A stretch of DNA of 64,000 nucleotides. Source: Danio rerio (Eukaryota > Chordata > Actinopteri > Cypriniformes > Danionidae). The first letter of the stretch is position 1, and each line of letters starts with the position of its first letter. The notes beneath the pieces were generated by a model. It ran no database searches. It had not been told where the DNA came from and saw only the letters and a program-made list of their open reading frames with translations. The DNA is taken from NCBI RefSeq assembly GCF_049306965.1, contig NC_133176.1:21135001-21199000 (forward strand), given 5' to 3'. The position numbers and the translations under genes are program-made. Shown one piece after another: positions 36,803-48,839 of this stretch.

Positions 36803-37317
36803 ACTGTTGAGGTTGGAATTATTAGCCCCCCTTTGAATTTTTCTTTATTAAATATTTCCCAAATGATGTTTAATGGAGAAAGGAAATTTTCACAGTATGT
36901 CTGATAACATTTTTTCTTCTGGAAAAAGTTTTATTTGTTTTATTTTGGCTAGAATAAAAACAGTTAAATATTTTTTTTACTATTTGAAGGTCAAAAAATT
37001 ATTGGCCCTTTTAAGCTACATATTTTTTTTTATATTCTACAGAACAAACCATCATTATACAATAACTTTCCTAATTACCCTAACCTGCCCAGTTAACCTA
37101 ATTAACCCAGTTAAGTCTTTAAATGTCACTTTAAGCTGTATAAAAGTGTCTTGAAAAATATCTAGTAAAATATTATTTACTGTCATCATGGCAAAGATAA
37201 AATAAATCAGTTATTAGAAATGAGTTATTAAAACTATTATGTTTAGAATTTTTTTTCTGTTAAACAGAGATTGGGAAAAAAATAAACAAGCAAGCTAATA
37301 ATTCTGACTACAACTGT
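36803..37317. mobile_element. Complete non-autonomous DNA element, 'taataattctgacttcaac' family
   Basis: Left end ACTGTTGAGGTTGGAATTAT and right end ATAATTCTGACTACAACTGT are inverted copies. Internal marks include TTCACAGTATGTCTGATAAC and ACTGTCATCATGGCAAAGAT. About 515 bases, no ORF of note. Best-preserved of four copies here. Confidence 0.8.
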
Positions 37318-37839
37318 ATATTGCAGAAAAACAAAATATGGCAATGTCAATTTTGACTGTTCTCAGTTTTTATTGTCAGAATTAGTGCAAAGATGCTATG
37401 CTAATGAAAAGTACTTTAACTTGCCATTGTGGATAAGTTGCTAAATTTTTTTTAGTAAACGGATAAGTTGCAAAATTCCCAATTGCAATTAAATAAGTCA
37501 GATTTGTCAGTCAACAAGAAATCCCAGTGTTCTGTTTGTCTTTTAAATTCCACCACTAAACCTCTCCATAACTGTACTTCCTCCACTGAAGAGGTCACCA
37601 GGTGTTTCAGAGGACTGGCATTACTCCACGTCCCACCCAAGTTTTACAGTGTGTGTGTGGCAGATAGTTAAAATGGGTTGTATTTTTCGGGGGCAGGGCT
37701 CTTCTCATGCGTCTGTGTGTCTCTCCTCTATGGGCTATATGAAGTTTTCCACTCTTTTGTGTGAGTGTGTGTGCGTGGGTGTGGAGTGTTTGTGTTTACT
37801 CCCGCTCCCGGAGAAAGTCGCACGGCTATAAACATCCAA

Positions 37840-38045
37840 TAATTTCCCAGCTCATTTAGTACAGGGTATTTACCCAAAGCCTCTCTGTCTGTTTCCGCTG
37901 CGGCTTAAGGCCACTGGAGATCCAACAGGCGGTTAGCTAATTAATCGGCCTGTCTTTTCTCCACACCACAAACCCGCAGATCACAATGGAGTGGTAAACG
38001 CCATTCTTAAATGAAGTGGCTGCACTTGTTAGGCAGGACTGAGTC
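37840..38045. other. Non-repetitive balanced-composition block in apela intron 2
   Basis: Between the stop-codon exon and the 3' UTR exon lies a roughly 200-base stretch of balanced composition with homeodomain-like TTAGCTAATTAATC. It is not one of the repeats recognised here. It may be a conserved non-coding element; this is inference. Confidence 0.2.
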
Positions 38046-38230
38046 TGTGTTGTCGAGGAGTCGCAAAAGCAATTTGAGGCATTTGACGATTATTTGTCTA
38101 CAAATACTCACAAGGAATGTCAGAATTTGGATTTCCTAATGATGCACTCATTGGATAGCTCTTTTCCAATATTTGCTCATTCCTCAGAGTAATAAAAGGG
38201 AATAAACAGCCAATAGGCTGGATTCTCACC

Positions 38231-41137
38231 TCAAGGGAAAGGTACTCTGGAGTGAAGAGGTAGACAGCGTTTCTTCGGGCAGTTGTGTCTGCGATATTTC
38301 CGCCTCAAGTTGAGAAAATCTAAAAGGAGATGAAAACAAAACACTCATGAGTGCTATGAACTGTTGGACTGTGAAGTCGGATGATGTTTATTTTGCTCTT
38401 CACTTAAAAATAGATATTTGTCACTTAAAATAAGCTGAAATAATACAACTCTGGAGATTTCGGAAGGAAACTTATTTGTTTTATGTTCAATCTACTTTTA
38501 TTAGTTATGTTAACTTAATGGATATATGTTGGGACAGCACAAATGAATTGTGTGGAACGCTGCATCTTTTTACAGTGTTTACTGCTCTGGGGACAAGAAA
38601 AATAAGAGAAAACACCTTCATGTTATTATCGGTTCTTTGAATTTGCCATTAAAATAAAAGTGTTTTAGTACTTTTTAAAATAAACTACAGAAAACAAAAT
38701 TCAGATGAGAACATTATCATTAAACGAATAGTTTACCCCAAAATGAAAATTTATTTACCATTGCCTTTTGATACAGTTTGAAACTTTTATGAGTTTCTTT
38801 CTTTTGTTGGACTCAAAAGAAGATATTTTGAAGAATGTTGGTTGATAGAAACCATTGACTTCCATAGCAGGAAAAATGACTTTGGAGGTCAATGGGTATC
38901 CTCATACAGTTTGAGGGGTAAGTAAATTATAACAGAGATTTTATGTTTTAGGTAAACGATCACTATAAGAGTGAGAACATTACAAAAAAAGGTAAAAATT
39001 AAAACCATCATTGTTTTTAGGTTTTAAACACTAAAATGTTGGGGAAAGATTGTATATTATACATATAGAAGCCATACATACTTCATCTAAAAAATGTGCA
39101 TGTAAAGGTTTTCACTGAACCAGCAATGCCAATGAAGAACCTCTTTTAAACACAGTAAAAACGTAAGGCTTTTCACTGATCGTTCAGGTGAGAATACAGG
39201 CTATCTATATTTATTTACCTTTAGTAATTCTGTGAATATTTCAACCCAACTCTTTATTTTTCCTTCACACTATCAGCTGTGAAATCTACAATTTGATATT
39301 TTAGGTAGGGGGTGTTGGGATTTGGGATTTGATTTGACTTCTTTTTCCAACAGGACCCCTCCCCTGATTGGGGTGTTACCTGAAATAAAATCAAAATGAA
39401 TGGTCTCCCTGGTTGGTAACAAACAATCTGGAGGGCAATATAACAATCAGAGGCTCTTGTGATAACGCGCATGTCACTTCCCTCCATAAGCAGCTATTAG
39501 ATCCTCTCCCAGAGGCGCGGGGGACAATGGCACGGTGCGCACGGGAGGAGAAGCGGCCGCTTTTATATCTGCCTTTGACTAAAGCTATGCGAACTCCATG
39601 TACCTCCCTCTCTTTCACTCTTTCACCGCAGTAACCCTATGCTAATGCATTATGCCTATTGTGCTCAACATCATGACTAACAATGAACGCCGGTGCTTGA
39701 TCGCCCACGGGCACCAGATTAATTGCGCATAGCCGCCACAGCAGCGGGAGACGAGAGCGTGGTTATACACGTAGGCTAAAGTACATTCAGTTACAGTGTA
39801 CGAATAAAACCTCTGCTTTTAGATACTTGCAATACTAGATGCCCTAGTGTACGCAAATACGGCTTAATCTTCTGCGTAACCGTGGTGTGTATTTCCAAGT
39901 TTGCGCTGACGTGCGCGTTTTAAGTAGGCCTAGATGTGCAAAATAACTTATTCCCAAGTTAAGGGTCAAGTGAAGTCCTTTGTGAAACTCGAGCTCGTCT
40001 CTGGAGTTTGTTAAGATGCTGAGCTTTTCAGAAGCGTCAAGCGCCACTTAAAATCCACTCAAAGCACTGACCCTAAATCAGCCATGACTGGGAACAGACC
40101 ACTAACAAGGACAGACCTAAATATGCCAACTACATTTTACTTTACTAACGAGGTGACGTTTATTTAAAGTGACTCGCAGCAGAACGCACACTTGGGTTTA
40201 ATTAAGCCAACTCTTTTTTGATCAAATTGTATTTTTAAAACAGGTAATATTACTCAAAAAAATTATTTCACTGCAAAAACGAGAGCGCGAAAATAAGGGT
40301 TTGTAGTAGGCATCCCTTTAGATTAATTAGGCTAATTAATTACAACAAGAAAACCATTTAATAAGCCTACTCTCTGTACACAGGAGGTAAAAAGCAATTT
40401 TGCCTATTTGTTTACAAATCTTACGTAATTTAATCTTTCTTCACTTCTAGACAATATCTTGATATCTTGCAGTAAAGTGAATCGGATGTTGATTCAGTGA
40501 GCATTCTGAGAGTTCACTGAAGGTGAACCGATTCAACCCATTTAACCAACCTGTTCACAAGAGTCGTTTGCTCGTGAATCGGTCTCACATCTTTGTTTCA
40601 CGTGCAGTCCGCAACACACAATTCGCAAATTTGAAATTCAGACTATAGCTATACAGTTCATTATGGCATCAAAGACTCCATGAATAACGTTTACCATTCT
40701 TTGCATATAATTTTTCAAATACAAATGAAAGTTACATTGGGTTAGAAAGCAAAAAGGTTCTTCCTCAAGGAGAATCAAGTGTGATTTAGACTACAAAATA
40801 GTCTAGATATATGGTTGACTGAAATATTTTCTTTTTAATCGACGTGACTTAATATTTTACATAGGTTTTTTTCAATCTATAAATTACAGGTAGGCTAGCC
40901 TACAACCGCCAACAGAACATTTTAAGTTTGTCTAAATGTTCGGAGCTTTGATTCAGTTCTTCGCCTCACAACATACTCGAATCGTTTGCCTCATGTTGTT
41001 TAGCCTAAAACTTGTCTATTTTAAGATGTGGTGGTGTTGAGTAGCTTACCGTGTTTTGTACCATGTTTATCTGCGCTGATGAGGACCAGCACTGTCAGCA
41101 GCAGCAGCAGCAGATACAGCGGGTGGAAGAATCTCAT
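38231..41137 (-). CDS. apela: Apelin receptor early endogenous ligand (Apela/Toddler/Elabela) precursor
   Basis: Two coding exons, 41050-41137 and 38231-38319, give 177 nt: 58 residues plus stop. The protein matches zebrafish Apela/Toddler as I know it. It is a secreted peptide hormone for the apelin receptor (Aplnr), needed for mesendoderm cell movement in gastrulation and for heart formation. Residues 1-22 form a leucine-rich signal peptide (MRFFHPLYLLLLLL then TVLVLISA). The predicted mature chain is residues 23-58. It has basic pairs at 35-36 and 39-40, KKR at 45-47, two cysteines (43 and 48), and the invariant tail CLPLHSRVPFP. The ATG context (CACCATGA) is good and it is the first ATG after the likely TATA-directed start. 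The exon 1 donor falls after CACG and exon 2 starts ATTTTCTC, restoring HDFLNLRR. Tail-to-tail with tmem192. A third exon carries 3' UTR only. Confidence 0.97.
38405..38580. mobile_element. 'Gttgtcccaac' MITE fragment
   Basis: Shares AATGAATTGTGTGGAACGCT and TTGGGACAGCA with the element at 48625-48826, ending TTTTTACAGTG. In apela intron 1, just beyond exon 2. Confidence 0.55.
38722..38968. mobile_element. Palindromic 'agttcacc' MITE
   Basis: Carries ATAGTTTACCCCAAAATGAA, CAAAAGAAGATATTTTGAAG and CCATTGACTTCCATAGCAGG, then the mirrored right arm. In apela intron 1. Confidence 0.65.
39260..39790. promoter_or_regulatory. Candidate enhancer or alternative promoter in apela intron 1
   Basis: This is an unusually GC- and CpG-rich, non-repetitive block inside an AT-rich intron. 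Motifs seen: SOX-type ACAATGG (39524-39530), octamer-like ATGCTAAT (39639-39646), TCF/LEF-type CCTTTGA (39572-39578), a GCGGCCGC island core near 39553 and a TTTTATATC TATA-like run on the plus strand at about 39561. No ORF here looks coding. A regulatory role is inferred from composition and motifs only. Confidence 0.35.
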
Positions 41138-41306
41138 GGTGATGCTCAGGGTGGTTTGGTCCGCGGCGCAGACTCGACTCTCCTCACAGGATGTCCGCGG
41201 TTCCTCAGACGATAAATTCTGTCGGATGTGCAGGTAACGGACTGTAGAAATCCTCTTATGTGTCTGTCGCTCTCAGCAAGTGTTCTCAGATCTCATATAA
41301 GTTGAG

Positions 41307-41313
41307 TTATATA
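41307..41313 (-). promoter_or_regulatory. apela: apela TATA box
   Basis: The minus strand reads TATATAA about 170 bases before the apela ATG. A start near 41280 would give a 5' UTR of about 145 bases without an upstream ATG. A CpG-rich patch (GCGCCGCGG near 41160) lies within that leader. Confidence 0.55.
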
Positions 41314-41560
41314 GAAGACACGCAGTTGTAGCCAGCTCTCGGTCTCTCCAACTTTTTCAAAGTTTGAGAGGGCGATATTCACTCTCTCTTCTCTCTCTGT
41401 CCTCTGAGGGATGGATAGATAGACAGATGACCTGATGAGTGGGAATGTTCAGTTGAGACAATGTAGTTTCACCCCCTCTTTATACAGACAAGAGAAAGGG
41501 GAGGAGAGGGCACGACAGAGGAGGGGTATGAAAGACCTAAAACTGGGTGGGGACAGGGCA

Positions 41561-41600
41561 TCACACACACACACACACACACGCGCGCACACACACACTG
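41561..41600. repeat. (CA)n microsatellite upstream of apela
   Basis: CA run with a short CGCGCG interruption about 420 bases before the apela ATG. Confidence 0.95.
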
Positions 41601-41869
41601 GACATATTGAACCCACATGTATTAGGTAACATAGCTGGCCGAAAGGAAACCCTTTAACACAATGAGTGTAGAATAATTGTTTGGAGATCATACTTCACGA
41701 GTGCAGAATTGTTTTATGACATAAAGTGGGACTAAAAAAGGTCTTTTTTTTGGCCAAGCAATTATAAATATGAATATCTTGTCCAAATAAACTTTTTCTT
41801 TCATTATCTTAAATTTGATTAGTGAGAAAATAAATAAACTAGCCTAAATGTACATACATTCAGACATAC

Positions 41870-42111
41870 AGTGCTTAGCATATATAAGTACACCCCTCAC
41901 AAATCTATCTTTAAATTCATATTTTAATAGGAAGCTATACAATATAATATTTTTGCAAATACGTTAGATTAGTCAGTGCTGAAGCCAAATCTGGTGCTTA
42001 TCTAACAAAATGACTTACAATAACAATCCAAAAACTAGTACACCCAAATGTATATCTTATAGAAAAAGATTAAACATAAACTTTAAAAAGAGGAAAAATC
42101 AAGAGAAGCAA

Positions 42112-42150
<39 letters not shown>

Positions 42151-42200
42151 TCGAAGTTTTGTAGGTTGTAATTTATTTTTGGCAATATTTTGCTTGAATT
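41870..42200. mobile_element. Tc1/mariner-like terminal fragment
   Basis: ACAGTGCTTAGCATATATAA then GTACACCCCTCACAAATCT is a common zebrafish mariner-type terminus. A (TA)n run lies within at 42115-42146. No transposase reading is visible. Confidence 0.45.
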
Positions 42201-42308
42201 TAATTGTATCATCTTTCAATTTCTAAGTTTGGTGACTAAAATATAATTTTAATAAATTAAGTTTAATAGTAAAATAATAAATAAAATAATAATTAAAATG
42301 ATAAAATA

Positions 42309-42673
42309 GGGCGGCACTGTGGCTTAGGGGTTAGCCCTGTCGCCTAACAGCAAGAAGGTCGCTGGTTTGAGTCTCGGCTGGGTCAGTATGCATTTCTGTG
42401 TGGAGTTTGGATGTTCTTCCTGTGTTCTTGTGGGGTTCTTCAGGTGCTTCAGTTTCCCCCACAGTCCAAATACATGCTGTATTGGTGAATTGAATAAACT
42501 AAATTTCCTCAGTTTTTGTGTGTATGTGAGAGTGTATGGGTGTTTCCCAGTACTTGCAGCTGGAAGGGCATCCGCTGTGTAAAACATGTGCTGGATAGAT
42601 TGGCGGTTCATTCCACTGTGGCGACCCATGATAAATAAAGGAACTAAGCCAAAGAAAAATTAATGAATGAATG
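42309..42673 (+). mobile_element. DANA SINE, full length
   Basis: Head GGCGGCACTGTGGCTTAGGG, B-box-like GCTGGTTTGAGTCTCGG, body and 3' end CTAAGCCAAAG with ATGAATGAATGG tail are all present. Confidence 0.92.
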
Positions 42674-44658
42674 GATTAATTAAAGAATAATAATTTTATA
42701 AATTATAGAACATGTTTGTATTTTTAACACTCCTTTACATATATTTTTTTTAATTTTCATTGATGGTTCCTTGAGGAACTGTCCATGGAACTTCTTATCC
42801 CACAAAATGTTGTTTACTGTAGAAAAGTTTCTCTTTTTTTTGGATTATATATGTGGTTCTCTGAAGAATGTTTTACTTAAACGCTCTTTGAGGAATTAAA
42901 TATGTTTTTTTCTGTGGCATCACTGTGAAAACCGCTTTTTGTTTTTTCTGGCACAATGATTTTTGTGAGTCTACAGGTATTTTAACATAATATTCTTTGT
43001 CTTTATGTATTATATTAAACATAATCAATCAACTGTAGTTTTTATTTTAGTTTAATTTTATTTACATATATTTATTTACTTAATTATATTTGCATATATT
43101 TACATTTATTGTATTTTATTTTCAGCAATGTTAGTGCTTCAACAATATATTTTTATTTGTTGTTTTTATAAAAAAAATGATAGCAGCCTATAAATATATT
43201 CCTTTTTAACTTCTAAATAAATATATTCAACCAAAAAAAAATAAAACCTGCATGGTCTACCTCTTTCCATTGCATATTTTGATATTCATTACGCAGCTTA
43301 ATGCTGTCATCACAAAGGTTTCTAATAGTTTTAATTGTAATTAATGATAACAACCCTGCTTCATTCACAATAATACCCCTACGAATGATCGTATATTTAC
43401 TGTCATTTGTTTGTTTGATGGAGCTGCTGTGCCATTAGCATATTGTACTAGTTTTATGCATTGTCTTGCACAGTCGAGCCGTTCACGACTCCAGCTCATT
43501 ACAACAAAACACATACGCACACTGGGGTATCAGTAAATCTAATATCATTACCATACTGGACCCATAACACACTGGGGTACCTGTCCAGTTTAGTATCACA
43601 TCACTGAACAAAAGCACACACACAAAGAAAAGCCATTCTGAGCTAAAACTCCCTCCTTCTGTCCATCAGAAAAGGACTCTTCCATTATTCACTCTGTTTT
43701 TGAGTAAACAAAACTTGCTCTCAAGCACTTTAGATTTGCTAAACTTGTACTTGAGCTCAAGGGAGCCTAAAGAGACATCTTTCAATGCAATGTTTACGTG
43801 AAAATGATACATGAATTAACACCGGCTCACTTTAAATCCTAGCTTAACCCTAATGTACACTGTATTTATGTTTGTGTGATGAATTATAATTCTAAACCTC
43901 TGCCAGTGCCATGGTTTGCACCATTTCTTGCTTACTGAGTGATTTACTGGCATTTTACACTTTCAGAAGTCAAGCGAGATGAGTATTAGATGGTGTAAAT
44001 CCATACTTTTTGATGGAAAAGCCAGACATTAACTGTAACATTGTTTCAGGCAGTGTGTAAGTGTGTGTCAGGCTGGCTCTCCTGTTGTGAGGTTTTGTTC
44101 TGGTTAGTGAAGTACAATAGTAGCTCATTAGTAAATAGAGAGCTCATAGATCCAACAGCTACTCTATAATCAGCACTTCACAGCTCGTTCACACACACAC
44201 ACGCACACACATACACACACAAACAGACACTGACCAGGCCAGCCAATATTTCACACACCTCTTGACCAGGGCTAATCTCAAAACAGATGGTTTCAGCAGC
44301 AACATTTGGGTTCACATTTAGCAGAAAATAAATATAAATAAATAATAAAATTAATAACAAAAATAAATAAATAAAAAGCTAAAAGGAAATTACACTGAAA
44401 TTGATCTCTCCTGCTCTTTTTGTAACATTTCTCTAAAGTTGGTAAAAAATAAAGATTATTATATATTTTAGAAGAAAATAAACAATATTTTTCATTTAAC
44501 TTAATGTTACTTGCATTTTCATTATAATTATTTGTAAAATTTGCTAACCACTAACATTATTAGATTTATTGTTTATTTTATTGTAAAAAAAAACTGTAAA
44601 ATGAAAGTCAATTAAAACTAAAACTGATAAAAAATAGTATTTTTAGTTGCAAGCACTG

Positions 44659-44659
<1 letters not shown>
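42674..44659. other. AT-rich intergenic stretch; nothing recognised
   Basis: No ORF with coding character. A short CA-rich stretch sits near 44192-44220. A balanced stretch around 43430-43700 is unremarkable. Confidence 0.4.

Positions 44660-44750
<91 letters not shown>
44660..44750. repeat. (GATA)n microsatellite
   Basis: About 22 GATA units, ending in GATCTAATGAATG. Confidence 0.98.
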
Positions 44751-44866
44751 CTAATGAATGAATCTAAAACTGAACTAAAATACATAAATATAAACTAAAT
44801 ATATTTTTCAGTGTTTTTTCCAGAATTTCTTAATGAAAACTAATGTTAAAAAAAAGCCATTTATAT

Positions 44867-45573
44867 CAGGCCCGTAGCCAGCCTGGTGAAAGGGGTGGTT
44901 CTTTTTTCCCTAAAATAGAGAAACCTTTTTGCAGTTATTTGCCTCATGTCATGAGGTTTAAATAATTTTTAAGCTTTATTTTTCGCTGGATTAGCTTGCC
45001 GGATGGCCATCAACCACACTTTTTGATGTACCAAAAAACATTTCCTAAAGATTTAGAAGAAGAAAAATATGAGAATAATACTTATTTTTCAAATTCAAAT
45101 TACTTTCATATATCATTAGATAAAAGGATGCTGTTCCAAGTTTTGAATTAAAAACTAGTCTATAGTTTATTAAGCTAACACAAACTGGCCAGCACATTTA
45201 ACTATCCTCAGTCACGCTGAAGCAACAGCCAAAAGAGGATTCTGCTTGGTATTAAAGCCTTGTTTGACGGTTATTTTAATAATTTATTATGGCAAATAGC
45301 ACAGTGGCACAGTGGGTAGAACGATCGCCTCACAGCAAAAAGGTCACTGGTTTGAGCCCCGGCTGGGTCAGTTGGCATTTCTGTGTGGAGTTTGCATGTT
45401 CTCTTGTGTTGGCATGGGTTTCCTCCGGGTGTCGGGTTTACCCTACAGTCCAAAGACATGCGCTATAGGTGAATTGAGTAAGCTAAATTCAAAAATAGGA
45501 CAAATGAGCTTGTGTATGGGATACATTCTGGATCTTTCTGGGCCCACCTCAACCACTCCTGGCTACGGGCCTG
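44867..45573. mobile_element. DNA element with CAGGCCCGTAGCCAG ends, containing a DANA fragment
   Basis: CAGGCCCGTAGCCAG at the left and CTGGCTACGGGCCTG at the right are perfect inverse copies. TATAT flanks both sides (44862-44866 and 45574-45578), a possible 5-base duplication. A DANA 5' fragment sits inside at 45300-45490. Confidence 0.82.
45300..45490 (+). mobile_element. DANA SINE, 5' portion
   Basis: Head (GTGGCACAGTGGGTAGAACG, GGTCACTGGTTTGAGCCCCG) through ATAGGTGAATTGAGTAAGCT, then breaks off into host-element sequence. Nested in the element at 44867-45573. Confidence 0.88.
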
Positions 45574-45627
45574 TATATGGATTAAGAAATAAAAAATAAA
45601 AAAGGTAACAGCAAAATATTTAATTCA

Positions 45628-45631
<4 letters not shown>

Positions 45632-45713
<82 letters not shown>
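45632..45713. repeat. (TA)n microsatellite
   Basis: TA run of about 80 bases, slightly imperfect at its right end. Confidence 0.97.
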
Positions 45714-45714
<1 letters not shown>

Positions 45715-46499
45715 CCGTAAAAAGCTTGTCTAGTGGGAGTTTTTAGGGACAGAACGAGGTTGTGAGTGTGCTTTTCCTGACCTCTTGGAGTGTAAGTGTG
45801 TGTTTGTGTCCATAATGAAGTGCATATGTGTGCGAGCCGAGTGTGTGAGCCATATGTGTGTCCACTCCTTGACCTTTCTCATGTGTGTCTCCATTAATCT
45901 CAATTCTTCTTTGATATACTGGGCCTGTCATGGACTTTTAGTGCGTGTTTGGTCTGATATATTGCAGCTGTCATAGACGATGCCCATCCTTATTAAACAT
46001 CCATTTGTGCAAACAGTGTGTGTGTGTGTGACTACACATCCTCTGAGCCTTTTTTCATGTCAATTAGGATTAGATCCCAGCATGCAGCTAATGGACCAGG
46101 ACCAACAGCCTCAAACTTTAGACCTAGGAGTATTTCTATCCCAAAACAAGTGTTCAGGAGTACTGACTTCTGCGTTTTTGCTTGACCCACCTTTTTTCTA
46201 CACCTCATGGTTCTTTGCCTGAATTATGAGAATGACTTCTGATTTGAACTGAATTGAATTTTTATTTGACAGATTTTCAGCTAGCTTTACAAAAATACAA
46301 GTATCCCATACATTTGAAATAAAAACTATTGAGGATTAAAACACAATAAAGCCCAGGGCTTGTTTCCATTGTGGTCCTCACTGTTAAATAAAACAAGGTA
46401 TGGCTTTAACATACATAAAACAAACATAAAATATAATGCATAAAACAAACAGCACCTACAATTTTAAAACAGGAACAAAATTATTCACAAATACATTTA
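45714..46499. other. Intergenic sequence; nothing recognised
   Basis: Balanced composition with TG-rich patches. An 80-codon plus-strand frame (45980-46222) has no recognisable family features and begins in a TG-rich stretch. Confidence 0.4.
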
Positions 46500-46621
46500 T
46501 TCCTTCATTCATTTATTTTCTTTTTGGCTTAGTCCCTCTATTAATCAGGGGTTGCCACAGCGGAATGAACCGCCAACCTATGCAGCATATGTTTTACACA
46601 GCGGATGCCCTTCCAGCTGTA
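46500..46621 (-). mobile_element. DANA SINE, 3' fragment
   Basis: Minus orientation: GGCTTAGTCCCTCTATTAAT, GGTTGCCACAGCGGAATGAA, CGGATGCCCTTCCAGCTG, then stops. Confidence 0.85.
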
Positions 46622-47239
46622 TAAAAACATATTTTCCCCCACTCGACTTCCAAATTTAAATAAACACATAATAAAATCCCAACCCTTAGTATTGTATGAA
46701 TGCTGTTGCCTTACCAGTTGAAAATAGTTCACCAAATAACTAGGAACCACATTATTAAACATATTACGTACCATTCCCAGTTTTAAAAGAACATACTGTT
46801 TTACTAACATACCTGATTCTTTAAACTATTTGTGCAAATGTGCTCTTGTATGATTTTTTTAAATGATTCGTACTAATTTATTTTAAGGGTAAAATAATCT
46901 TTAAGTGTTTTAAAAGATGGGTGTTTTAAAAACTGAAAGTGTTTTTAAAAGTTGGATAAAAAGGCTTCTTTTTCTTTACTTTTCAACTATTCAATGACAA
47001 AATCAATGACAAAATGTTTTAGAATTAACAAATGAACTAATTAGAACAGGAATTTACTTACAAAAATAAAAGTTTTGCTGTATGTTCCAATTACATGATT
47101 AAAATGAGCTTAAACAGCATAATTCTAGAAAATGTTTGACAATTTTACCCTTAAATTCATAAAACATAATTTAGTTAATAATTAGTTGGTGTGTTATGAA
47201 TGATTATTGTTGGCTTATTTTTTAAAGACTTGTTAAAGT

Positions 47240-47607
47240 TTAAAGGAACACTTTTCTTCTTTTTTTTTTTTGGGAAGATGGCTAATTTTACAACTCCATT
47301 CATTTTAAACAGCTACAGATATTGGTGAAGCACTTTTAGCTTAGCTTAGCTTAGCTTAGCATAGCTCATTGAATCAGATTAGACCATTAGCATCACACTC
47401 AAAAAAATGTAAAAAAGTTTTGGTCATTTTCCTATTTAGCTTGACTCTTCTTTAGTAACATTGTGTAGAAAGACAGAAAATTGAAAGTTGCTATTTTCTA
47501 GGTAGATATGGCATTGCTGCTTAATGATTTTAAAAATGGCAAAACTCAACTGTTGAATTATAGGGGAGTTATGAAATGTATTGTGAAAAAGTGGAGTGTT
47601 CCTTTAA
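47240..47607. mobile_element. MITE with TTAAAGGAACACT ends
   Basis: TTAAAGGAACACTTTT at the left is mirrored by GTGGAGTGTTCCTTTAA at the right. A TTAGC pentamer repeat (near 47338-47362) lies inside. Confidence 0.7.
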
Positions 47608-47854
47608 TGTTACAGAACTGTGCTGGGGAGTTCCGCTTGTGGCTTTAACAACAACAATAATATTTGTTGATTGACTGTAAAAATAACTGTGCTAATGCCA
47701 GTTCTGAGATCATTTGAGATTTTTTTTTTTTTTTTTGATTTTTTAAAAATGAGTTTTTCTCTTGGAACATGAAAAAATATATTCGGTAAAATGTTAGAAA
47801 CTAATTATTGCAAAAAAAAAAAATCATTGTTATTACAAAATAACCAATTTCTAG

Positions 47855-47972
47855 GATTTTCCAAATTAATTTTTTTGGTGTGTTCAACACAATAAAGAAA
47901 CTCTAACTGGCTTGTGACAAGTGAGAAATTGATGACAGAATTATTATTTTTGGGTGAACTGTCCTTTTAAGT
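47855..47972. mobile_element. Palindromic 'agttcacc' MITE, right-arm fragment
   Basis: Ends TTTTTGGGTGAACTGTCCTT then TTAA, with GTGTGTTCAACACAATAAAG inside. Confidence 0.5.
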
Positions 47973-48289
47973 TGACAATATAATTCTAATGAAAATGATT
48001 CGGTCTCACAGGTTCAAAATCAATTTTACTCTTTAGTTCCATTTTCCTAAATTATGTAGAAATTACATATATAAAACGTGGAAATGTGCCATAATTATAT
48101 AAAATGTTGCAATATTTATTTTTCAGAGAGTAACTGCAAAATATTTATGTAGAAAATTACGTTTCAGTTCTTTTTAATTAAATTTCCACAAAATTTTTTG
48201 GAAGATCAACAAGTCATGAGGACTGATTAATTTTTTTTTGTGTTAATACATTATTGAAATTAAACTTAATTTTTCAAGTCATACAACAC

Positions 48290-48826
48290 TGTAAAACATG
48301 CTGGGCTCCTCACCGATCCTCATGTAGTCCCAACATAAATCGATTAAGCTAACTTAATTTTTTTACAAATTTAAGTGGACTGAACATAAAACAATTATGT
48401 TGTCTCAAAACAAACATAATGATTGTGTTGCTTCAACTCATTGTAAAGTAGCAGTTTGAATAAGCAGCACAAATATTTTTTTGTGTGTAGAGCTAAGTTT
48501 TAATGTAATGCAAATTTAATTAACTTGTCATCTTAATTTTATGAAGTTTAAAAACTTTATACAATAATTCAAAAGGCAGCAGTTAAAGTATGAGGAAAAA
48601 GATGGCTAATGTTTGCCAAAGTGCACTCAAAAAAATATTTTACTCTCTCAAACTACTTGTTTAAAATGAGCTGAAACAACACAATTCTTGAGATTTCATA
48701 GGGAAAACTTAATTTTTTATGTTTAATCCACATAAATTTGTTGAAAGTGTAAAGTTAACTTAATCAATTTTTGTTGGGACAACATGAATGAATTGTGTGG
48801 AACCCTGCATGTTTTACAGTGTGTTG
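48290..48826. mobile_element. Two opposed 'gttgtcccaac' MITE copies
   Basis: The left copy (48290-48490) begins CACTGTAAAACATGC and reads GTAGTCCCAACATAAATCG. The right copy (48625-48826) is inverted, with TTTTTGTTGGGACAACATGA and the end ATGTTTTACAGTGTG. Together they resemble one larger element with inverted halves. Confidence 0.5.
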
Positions 48827-48839
48827 TAGTGTGTTTTAA

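Noticed and set aside
42309-42400. tRNA gene suggested by A- and B-box-like motifs
   Set aside because: These are the tRNA-derived heads of DANA SINEs; the same head recurs in many copies and none folds with a proper acceptor stem and anticodon context.
45980-46222. 80-codon plus-strand frame
   Set aside because: Starts in TG-rich low-complexity sequence and has no family features.
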